The translations under genes were made by a program, and so were the position numbers. The notes below the pieces were generated by a model. The model made no database searches. It was not told the origin of the DNA and was given only the letters and a program-made list of their open reading frames with translations. Of a stretch of 64,000 nt of DNA, positions 50,556 to 61,000 are shown piece by piece. Position 1 is the first letter of the stretch; every line of letters starts with the position of its first letter. Source of the stretch: Brugia malayi (taxonomy: Eukaryota; Nematoda; Chromadorea; Rhabditida; Onchocercidae); NCBI RefSeq assembly GCF_000002995.4, contig NW_025062479.1:16302721-16366720 (forward strand), given 5' to 3'.

Positions 50556-52208
50556 TTAAAAAAATATCTTCAACTTGACTTCTTCACAGCTACCCAATTT
50601 AGTTGACCATCTACCATCTTGACAGGTCGAATGTGAAGCACCACCGCTTACTTTTTGCCCAAATGGACATGTTAACAGTGCCACAGAACCTTTTTGGAAT
50701 TTTTGTGATTTTGAATGCTGCAAAAGTTTATGGAAATTTTACAGTAAAAAATTACAAAGAGAAGTTGAATTTATCACGACACTATTTTATGTTAGTAAAA
50801 TGTTAGGTATTAAGGGCTTTAAATTCACATCAACAAAGATTTCGTTTTTTTAACTAGCAATAAAAGACATACCAAAAGGACAAACAAAAAAAAAAAAAAA
50901 AAAAATGGCAAAATTCTTGGAAAAATTTAAAATATATCAAACTGCTATTTAATATAGAAAAAAATGACAAAAATCAATTGAATTAATTTAAAATTTGATG
51001 AAAAATATACCGGAACATATGTTATAATGCCCGTTGTGTGATTCATTGGATCGCAAGTTAAATCGAGATTTGATGTCGAAGCATTGGATAATATATCAGA
51101 GATTACAATGCATGATCCTAATAAAATAATACATATGAAGGACTTGCTGAAGAATTATTTAAGTAATTAAAAAATAATTTACATAAAGTTCAAATATTTT
51201 TGCTTTAATGGTTTATTCAGCAGATGAACTAAAAAGGAAAAAAGTGGAATGATTTTAAAGATAATTATATTTTAAATACAAACATTATCTTCCAATAGAT
51301 TTCAATGCTTAAGCATATATAAAATATTATCATTTATTATATTTGTAGAGAAGAAATATGGTTCATACTACTAAATAAATTTTGAGAGAAAAGATTGTGA
51401 TTTTATTTAACTTATTGCAAAGAAAACAATAAAATTAAGAGTTAAAAAAAGTCACAATAATAATTAAAAAGAAATTGAACATCAAATTGCAACCATTTTA
51501 AATTGTAGTCCACTTTATTGCCTAAAATTATAAACTTTTGTTGCTTATCTCTTCAATATAGCACAGTTGTAGTAATTTTTGTTGTAGCAAAATCTTTACC
51601 CAATTTTGGTTCCCAAATGCCTTTCGAAGTGCATTTTGTAGTTGATGAACCATTTACAACAAAGCCCAGATTACATGACAAAGCAGCCACTGAACCAGTA
51701 CTATGGAAAAGATCAGGTATTGGTGATAAAAAATTATACGTTATCAAAGCATTTGGAACTGGTAAATGTGCCAGACATAAAGCTGAAATAGGAAAATTTT
51801 TGGGAATTTTTCAAATTCAAACATTCTTCGTGCTACAATTAAATTTGATAACATAACCACTAGCAGTAAAATTAAACTTAAACGAGCTACAAAAGTTCAA
51901 TTAAATTTTAAAATTTCTCCCTTGATTTGAAATGTATAAATGTTTAGAATATTTCTTTTAAATTTAGAATTTTTCCGTGTTAAGGAATTACTGAAGATTT
52001 CTTACTTCAATGAAAAAAAAAGTTTTTTTTTTTTTAAATTTCCATTTTGAAAAATGGATTGTACTTAACAAATGAATTGAATGATCACCCTAACCCAGAT
52101 AAATTATGAAATTTTTAATTTCTATCAGAAAAAAGAAGTAAAATGGAAACCGATGACTGTTGTGGTTGTGGACAAAAGAATTGAAAATGCTAAAATGGAA
52201 CGATTCAT
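50556..52208 (-). CDS. Secreted protein with two sushi/CCP domains
   Basis: Four exons, phase-consistent: 52151-52208, 51600-51782, 51011-51117 and 50556-50717, giving 169 residues. Exon 1 encodes a signal peptide (MNRSILAFSILLSTTTTVI). Sushi domain 1 (about residues 21-80) shows the four-Cys pattern: CLAHLPVPNA, ALSCNLGF, TTKCTSKGIW, KLGSC. Sushi domain 2 (about 97-150) repeats it: LTCDPMNH, LLTCPFGQ, STCQDGRW, KLGSC. Conserved Gly-Ser-Val-Ala and Trp residues sit before the second and between the third and fourth cysteines. A nine-residue tail (EEVKLKIFF) precedes TAA. Sushi modules mediate protein-protein binding in adhesion molecules and complement regulators; no partner can be inferred here. 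The TTATTTCAG acceptor 19 nt before ATG suggests trans-splicing. A further 3' exon through a GAA|GTCAAG donor cannot be excluded. Confidence 0.88.
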
Positions 52209-52227
52209 TGCACAATTTCAATTATTT

Positions 52228-53580
52228 CTGAAATAAGAAAGAAACATTGAAGGATATTTTAAGCTGTTGCTTGCATGATTTTGAAATTTTAAATAATACG
52301 AAATTTAAATGTCATAATGATATTTTCTTCATGCAAAAAGAGAAAAAAAAAAAACAGAAAATAAAAAAACCACCTGTGCCTCATTTCATTTTTTTCCCTC
52401 ACCCTTCCCCACCGTATCGGATTTGACAAAATACGAGATTCACAAGATATTTTCCGTATAAATTTTTATAAATTAAGAGAGTTTAAGAGCGAAAAAGTTT
52501 TTGATAAATTTTAAATTGCAATGAAGAGATGCGTCAAGACAGAGGGTGAGAGGGAGAGAGCGCAATTCTTTAAGATCAAAACGAATAATAGCGCTTGTTC
52601 CTCCTTTTCTACTTTCTTCCATGAGATAATAATATAAATTGTTTGGGGTCAAACAATCAAAGATGATCACTTCCTCTTCCGATCTTATGTTCCATATTTT
52701 CACCTTTCCTTTTTCCTTTTCGTAATTATTTATTATACCTATTAATAATATTATACTTATGATGGAATCTCACAATTTATTTCATTAACTGAAATAAACA
52801 TTATCACAATAGCATTAAAAGCAATATATGTAACAATTTATATTATTTAACAGTGTCATATACTACTATCGTTATTTGAATCTACCGTTCACTAACGTAC
52901 GGTTATTAAATTATTATTTATACAAAAAAAAAAAAAATTGATAGTTAAATATTAAATATCTCCTCTGTTAATAATCCTCTTTAAACATAAATTAATCTAC
53001 AAATTGCTAGCATAAGACATAAACAAATCTTACTTTAGCGCAGCGCTCGCGTCGCAGATCAATCTATCATTAAATATACCCATCAAATGACAAAAGCATT
53101 TGTACGATTATAAACGACTATCTGTGGAACGCTGCAAATATTTATGGAACCAAAAGAATTTTCAATCAGTGAACAAAATATACTTCACTTGGCACGTTCA
53201 TTATCTAAAAACCAAATGCCTTTTCCAATTCTTTAAAATTATCTCATCTACCTTAAAATTTCTTACATTCTTAAAAATTAAATAATACGGGATGACTTTA
53301 ATGCCATTTAATAACGAGATAAACGAAAAATTCTGGACATTCCTTTGCATCTTTATTCCATTTCTGACGTTAGATGATATTTAGGATTAAATCCGCATAT
53401 AAATGGTAGAAAAATAAAGTTACTAGACTCATTGAAAAGATAAAGTCATATTTCACATCAGTCATTTCAAATTTGCTAAAGAAAAAATGTATGAGAATTA
53501 TCAATACCTTCTAATATTGAGGAATATGTGAAGAATATATTAATTTGGGCAATTTTGGCACCATCCAAATTCGGTAATGG
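52228..53580. other. Upstream region of the sushi gene
   Basis: About 1.35 kb. A purine/pyrimidine-skewed, slightly GC-richer stretch at 52,490-52,700 gives an open minus-strand frame with a non-ATG start only; it may be promoter DNA rather than coding. Confidence 0.5.
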
Positions 53581-53828
53581 TTAATGTTTTTTTTTTTTCC
53601 TTTTTCTTATGGGGAGATTCTTCGCCATCTGGTCCTGAAGTTGTTCTGTGCACTTGTCGGTACTATACAAAAATATTGCGTTATCTTTAAAACTACAAAA
53701 ATTCCTTTTCCTCCATCTTGCTTTTAAACTTACTCAGGACCTAAGTATTTTGTCATAATAATAAAATTGATTGCAGCTTGTAAATTTGGGAATATGAAAA
53801 GAAATATTGGACAAACTATTGAGCACAT
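53581..53828 (-). CDS. Candidate small membrane or secreted protein gene (two exons)
   Basis: Exon 1 (53734-53828) starts MCSIVCPIFLFIFPN and ends at a strong donor GA|GTAAGT. After a 41-bp intron with a TTTTTGTAG acceptor, exon 2 (53581-53692) continues in the same phase (DFKDNAIFLYSTDKCTEQ), giving 68 residues with a Lys/Arg-rich end. An ACAG acceptor directly precedes the ATG. The hydrophobic start could be a signal sequence or membrane anchor. The frame ends in a 12-A run coding for lysines. One base more or less in that run would replace the stop with another open stretch (INHYRIWMVPKLPKL), so the true C-terminus is doubtful. No family is recognised. Confidence 0.3.
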
Positions 53829-54926
53829 CTGTTTTATTTCGGTCTTTAAAAGACGAAGCTTTTGCTAGATGAGATTTCAACGGCCGGTCTTATTGAGCAA
53901 CGTTTACTAGAAAGTAATAGTTTGAAATCAGTATTTCCACTTTCCCTGAGTTCTTATAACATAATTATAAAAACCTTCGTTTTATTGACCAAATCGTAGT
54001 ATAATAAACACAGTTTATCTAACAGAAAGTAATTGAGGAAGTGGCAAAATTCAACCTCGCTGAGGAAGCAGAAATAATTTTTCGGAGGATGATCCATTGG
54101 TAGTGTTTACATAACATGTATATATATATATATATAGACTTGTAAAATTAGGAGTGATTTACAGTATCCGGATATATCTTATCGAATGCAAAGAGAATGC
54201 GAGTGAAAAAAAAAAAAAAAATATTTACGAATATTTGACAGTTGTCGTGAATTTCGAATATCGCGAGGCGTAAATTATCTCACTGAACCATTTTCTTATG
54301 TTTTTATTTTATTATTATTTATCTTTTTTCTTTTTTATTCATTTACTATTAATCGCTAAAATGCCGCATACAATATTATATATATATAAATATTTCCTAT
54401 TCTTTAGCCCGTCGTAGCAGATATTTCTTAGAATAGTTGTTGTTATATCATTCCTGTATCTAAGAGGATAAACATCCTAATATATAAGGATTCACTTGCT
54501 ACAGGTCTTTCTCCCTGTCCCATTTGACATTAACAATTACTTCTTACTCTGTCACAATGTCAATATAATTTAGCTCGAGGTATTTCGGTTGTTACACTAC
54601 TGCTACCCAACGCGAATCTCTCCAAAATGAAAGAGTAAGAAAACCTCTCCTAAAAAAAAAAAAAAAAAAAAAAAAAACCAACCTTCACCAAGTTTTAAGT
54701 TTTTTTATATAGAGCTCTCCCAAATTCAAACAAAATCCACTACAAAGATTGAGGCCGAAAATATTTGTGTATGTATATTGGTTTCGGTATTTTAACCATT
54801 ATGAACAAAGACAGAACTTTAATTAGATTTAAGATAAAGAAAGGACATGAGAAGTTGGCTAGATGAGGAATAGGAAATTAGTCAAATAATTTACAATTTG
54901 AATGGTTAATTTTTACATGAAGTTTT
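53829..54926. other. Region between the small candidate and the ankyrin gene
   Basis: About 1.1 kb with an AT dinucleotide run (54119-54136), a second one near 54379, and a 24-nt A run near 54652. Several CGCGA-containing words occur around 54,260 and 54,950-54,975. No gene is seen. Confidence 0.5.
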
Positions 54927-54932
54927 TTTATT
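54927..54932 (-). terminator. AATAAA polyadenylation signal of the ankyrin gene
   Basis: Canonical signal on the minus strand 110 bp downstream of the stop codon at 55042-55044. Confidence 0.5.
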
Positions 54933-55041
54933 GTTATAATTTATTTCGAAGATCGCGACATTTGAAATTCGCGACAGTATACCCGCACGCCACACAAAGT
55001 CACAAATCGAAAACACAAACTGCAAAACAAAACACTATTCG

Positions 55042-58000
55042 TCAATAGAAATCGCCTTCTGCTTCAACTTCCGCTTCTTCTACTTCAACCTTCGCTTCTT
55101 CCATGCATGATGGAAGACAAAAATGTGAATCAGCGCATTCAGCTTTCCGGAACCGACGAACTGTTGCTAAAATTTAAAAGCTTAAGGCTTAAATTGAAGG
55201 GATCCTGACATAAAACTTCTGAAAATAAGATCCGGTTTTTTACTCCAGAAGAACAGCAGAACTTTTTTTTGAAAGACGCTTTATTTTCCAGACATAAAAA
55301 TCTATATAAAGCTATTGAACGTGGGTAAATTATAGATTAATCTTATATAATAATTCAGCATGTTGCATCGATCTAGTCGACGAATTGTGGCTTATATTTA
55401 GGAAAGGGCTTAGCTTATAATATGAAAGTCTAATAAATCATTCTAGAACTTAATTCCCTTTCAAATCTCATTTCCTGATAATTTTTAAAATTGTACTTAT
55501 ATGTTTCAGCTGTATTGAAGATCAATCTGTTTTGCATCGAACGGATCCCAAACGAAAAATTACTCATTAAGGGCTCATGCAAAATATCGGACGAAAACAA
55601 CGAAAAAAAAGAAAAACGACTGAAACTAATACTGAATAACTTTGGAACCCAAACTCATCTATTTAACTTTAAAAAAAAATATATAATTTAAAACAACTTG
55701 CCCAAAAAACCATTTTTATTCACGGCTCCAACAAATGTATCCAACATGCATAACATGCAGTCAATTACAGCTTCATTTTCAATTGCTGCAACTAATGGTA
55801 TGCGCCCTTTGTCATCCTATAAAAAATTATATATTTCAAAAATTCGAGACACGATTTCAGTACTGAAATCCGAAATTATTCAGAATCAAAAATGAATGAC
55901 TGAAGTTTTTTCATTTAGACACTGTCCAGCAACAAGAAAGAATGGCAAAAGTTTTGCAAAATCTGTTGAGGCTCATGTCAAATCCATGTCAAACTAGTGA
56001 ATAAGCTCTAAATTCGTAACCAGAAAGCATAAATTCTTTCGAGAGCTTCATTTCGTACCATATCAAAAATCATTCCATTCTGTCCAAGGAAAAAAGAAAA
56101 TTGAAAAAGATTACAATTTTTTTTTTTTTTTAATTAAATTAATTTAATTACAATAGTTGAGGGAACAACCCATGTCAAACTAGTCGTTAAGAATGTTTGC
56201 TAGCGTGCCTTAAAAGGTTAATAATACTAGAAAATCACTAACACCTTTGAATTTCCTGGAGACTTATTAGTGAGATAGTATGCTACTAACTTTACAAATT
56301 AAAATTATTAGTTTTCAATAAAAAATCCAAGCAAAATTATCTCATTTGGATTTAACCACCTACCATTAGTGATAAAGAATAAGACGAAATTCTTAATACA
56401 TTACGAATGAGTGTGATCATTCCTGCTTTACAAGCCAAATGCAGAACACTAAAAATAAAGAAAATTGCGTAACTGAACAATAATATGAATGAAGTTATTT
56501 CAACAGCATTTTTTAACACATTATTTTCTAAAATAAATTTGGAAATATTCAAAAGTGTGAAATATTGTATATTGCAAAGAAAATAAGTTTCAAATTAATT
56601 ATCAATTTTTGCTTTGAATTTTCTAAGAATATAAAAACTAACGTCTGCCCATGAGTATTTTGATAATTGATAATGTGTTCTGCATGCCCATTAGCAGGAA
56701 CCGGTTTTATATGATTCAGCAAATATACTGCTTCCATCTCATTACCAGCCATGCATGCATGATGGAAAACCGTATTACCAGCTATGTCGATTGCCTCCAA
56801 GAATGCAGTCTGTTCAATTAACAAACCTAAAAACCATTCCCCAGTTAGCACTTTGATTAATAGATTTCTCTTTCAGTACTATGAATGCTTTAAACTAATC
56901 GCTTAAAATTGTTAACTGATTAATTTCTACTGTATTCTTGAAATTTTTTTGAAATTTTCAAAAAACATACCCATATTATTAACTAATAATATGCATGTTA
57001 TCATTGTCCCATAAAAGATTCAACTTGAATCAGCTGATAAAGTAATAACTAAAAGAGTCTAACCGATAATTTCCAATGCATAACCGGGATCACTGCAACT
57101 AGCTGCTGCCATCAGTGGACTTATGTGAAAGACATCTAAAGCCGAAGGATTGGCTCCAGCAATGAGTAGCGTGGAAACGACTTTTGTATAACCCTGTCGT
57201 GCTGCATGATGCAACGCTGTACGACCACGAACATCGGTTGCATTTGCGTACTCCATATTCATTTGTAATAAGAACTAAAAAAAAAAAAGCCATAAAACAA
57301 TGCTACAAATTCCACACATAATATCAATTCAGACCATGTCATCCCACAATATATTAAAGTGTTCAAAAAAGAAACGACCATATTATTTTTAATTAAATAT
57401 TAACAAACCTATGTTACTTTCAAATATTATTAACTGGTGTGAAAAAAGTGTTAGATTTTTACGTCCCATATGAAAACTTTCTCAGATATTAAAAAATTTT
57501 CCCCTTCTGTAAAAGACCAAACTATTCAACAGTACCGAGTTCAGGTAAAGTGCTGAAAATTTTAAACAAATATAGCTGTGATCGGAAACAGTACTATGCT
57601 GAAATTAACAGGTAACTAATAATTATGCATCTCCAAAACGTGAGTTCTTAAATCACCTGACACGCCTCAACGTGTCCACGGGATGCTGCCAATATTGTGG
57701 CCATACTCCTATTCGCATCCTTGTTGACACCGTGAAGAATATGTAGAACGCATTCATTACCTTCCATAGCTGCCCAATCAAAAGCCGTTAATCCAGTAGA
57801 ATCAGCTGTTTCCTCCACACCATTAGCTAGCAAATAATTGACAATTGCTGAATCACCTGCAAAATTTGTAAAAAGTGTGGAAAAAATTCACCCATTGCAA
57901 TTTCCGAAATTTAGTTTTTTCCAGCAAATTTTCTGTCAAGGATTGTCTTATTACAGAAACATCATAAAAAATGATGTGAAATATAATAAACAAATTCACA

Positions 58001-61000
58001 TCTTACACCGTTAAGTAGTAACGCAAATGGTGATGGTAAATACTAAATATAATGGTTACGATATAAGCGGACATGTTGGTTGCCTTCAGTGCAGTTTATT
58101 ATTTGCACGATTAAAATTTATTTTAATTTACAGCACTTTAAAATGAAAAATTTACCTGATCTTGCGGCAATATGAAATGGCGTAACACCGTTGCAATCGG
58201 CTGACTTGAAATCAGCACCCTTATTTACCAATTCCTTGCATAAAAGTTCATTCCGTAGACTACAAGCTCGATGCATTAAACCACGACCATTTTTATCGAA
58301 TAATTTTACATCACTTTTTGGTAACAATGTAAGGAAACAATCCAAAAAACCATTTGAAATCGCAAACATAATAGGTGTCCTACAACAAAGAATAAAGCAC
58401 AGTTTTGCACTTAAAAAAAAAAAAAACTTTCTTACATAGTTAATCAAACTTCAATTCAGATAATACAATTGGCAAAAAATTTTCAAACAGAACACCAGAT
58501 CTTTCCCACCCATATTTTTTATTTTGCTGATAATGGAATTTCAAAAAAAGAAGAAAAAAATAGTTGCAGAACGGAATAAGTTAGAATTTTCAAGCCTTAA
58601 TGAAGAATCCAAAACGTTGATATCTTTTTCCCTGAGCAATTCTACAGCAAGAGAAATGCAAACAGTCCTTCCACATGCAGCTGCAGCATGCAACGGTGTT
58701 ATACCAAAACAGTCTTTCCGCAACAATGCACGTTTCCTAATTGCTGTTCGCAAAAGGATATCTACACAGCGCTGGTAACCTGCAAGTTTGAATTATCCAA
58801 TCATCACACAAAATTTTCATACTAAGAAATTCATACTTTGCAATGTGATTCCCAAGTACAAGTTCATCATTTTATTATATCATTATTGTATGTCAGTAGC
58901 CATACAGTTGATATCATTCGCCAAGCTAGTTCAAAGAAATTTGAATTTTTTGTTACGTAAAAGAAAGGAAAAAAAAAAAACCTCCAGCAGAGCAAAGCTG
59001 AAGATTGGACCTTACTTCCCAACTTTTTTAAAAGCTATTAACCTTATTGGAAACATATTCCTCAATTAACACTGAGCATTCTATTCTTTTACCTGATTCA
59101 TGGATTAACAAACATTAATCTACAAAATAATTATTTATAAGATTACTCTGACAAAGCACTCTATCATTAAACTCATGTTGGAAGAACACAGTTCAAACTT
59201 ATCTCAATATATATAAATTACGACGTCAGTATAGGATAAAGATGGGAATACTTACCGCCTGACATAGCATAATGAATGGGAATTCGTTCCAGTGAATCCA
59301 TTTCGAGGCCTATAGTATTACTAATTTTCGCTGTTTGTTCCTTATCAAGCGTCATTGAACGTGCATGATAGAAAGCTAATAGCTTTTGTAATAGTTGAGC
59401 ATGATTATAACGAGCTGCTATATGGTAAAGCGTAAGATGGTATGGATGACAGGACGATGGAACAGTGGCATCGGACATTGCGTCTATTAACTGAAAATTT
59501 ATTGGATTTAAATAAATTTTTAAAGCAAGTATTCAGAAGTCAAATTTCAAATGAACGTAGTCTGTAATACCATAACTTTTATCACTAAGATCGATGAGTT
59601 ACGAACTCGGAATGAAACAAAACTTTCATTCACTATATCACAGAGCACTTTTTTAATCAAACAGACCAATCATCACTTTGAATATCAGCGAATTGTCACA
59701 TTTAAATGTATCTACGATAAATGTCAAAATGCATACTGTAAATTCAATCATGTTTAAAGTAATGGATTGATTTAGTAAATAAAACAAACGTTTAATCACC
59801 TAGCAAAAGCTTCGTCTTCTAAAGCAGATGTACTCAACAGTTTACCAAAATATTTCTTATCATACTCCCAATCACGACTATGACAAAATACTTAGATCCT
59901 GAGTAGGTTTAAAAGTAAAATGAAAAAAGAGGAACTTTTGTGGAGAGAAAATACCTTAAATATAAATACAATTTGGATTTGGAACTTACAAATAAGACTG
60001 TTTCTAAGTTACCAGTTTTAACCGCATGATGAACTGGAAGAAAACCTGATTTGTCCCTGACTTGTATAACTGTATTATCAGCACGTAACAATATTTTAGC
60101 ACTCTGAAAATTTTCAAGTTTGCTAATTCAAAACAAACTGAGAGAAACTATAACGGGAGTTCCTGTATACATTACAACCATACATGTTCAGTATGCTTGC
60201 AAAACTTTTACATTGGCCATATGTTATGCTTCTTGTTTATATTATCCAAACAAATCGCTAGAATAATAGAAAAGAAACCAACAACTAATGCGAGATCTGA
60301 AGGTGACTGCACAGCATAATGCAATGGTGTATATCCCAGTTGATCTTGTTCATTTGCACAAGCACCTGCAGCCAACAATTTTTGGATGGCTTGGAAAAAG
60401 CCGCTTCGAGCAGCATAATGTAATGCAGAACAACCCTTGCAATCTACTTTTGATACCGGGATATTAGTTGAGAGCAAATAATCAATCATAAATTCGCTGG
60501 AAAATTATTTGTCATGATAGACTGATCCTACGTCATAACAAAAATAAAAGCAAGCTATTCTTTATGAAAAAGATCAAGATGTGATCCACAAAATCACTTA
60601 ATATGCTTGTTGGATACGGAAACATGTAAAGAACACACAATTTACTTCCCGAAACAAGCTACTAAACTATTTCGTTTGAAGGAAAGGGAATTAAGAGCGT
60701 CTAGATGGATGATGATAAAGGATAATGGTTTTAAAACAACCATCCTTATGGTAAGTATGCATAAAATTAACCTATTGGAGCTTGCAGACTGTGTAGCCAT
60801 GTGTAAAGCTGTCCGTCCGATACAATCCACTTCTGCAACATTAGCTCCACTAATACATAGCGTTCGCGCAACGACTACGTAACCATGAAATGCAGCAAGA
60901 TGGAGAGCAGTCAAACCAGATTTAGTTTTCCTGGAAATATACAGAAATAAAACAAGAAATTTAAGTGAGGAAACAAAGCACACAACTTTTGAACTAACAA

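Noticed and set aside
50603..50806. Plus-strand 67-aa frame
   Set aside because: Antisense shadow of the second sushi domain, which has all four cysteines on the minus strand.
52473..52703. 76-aa minus frame upstream of the sushi gene
   Set aside because: GTG start only, no splice sites. The real first exon of the sushi gene is the signal-peptide exon at 52151-52208.
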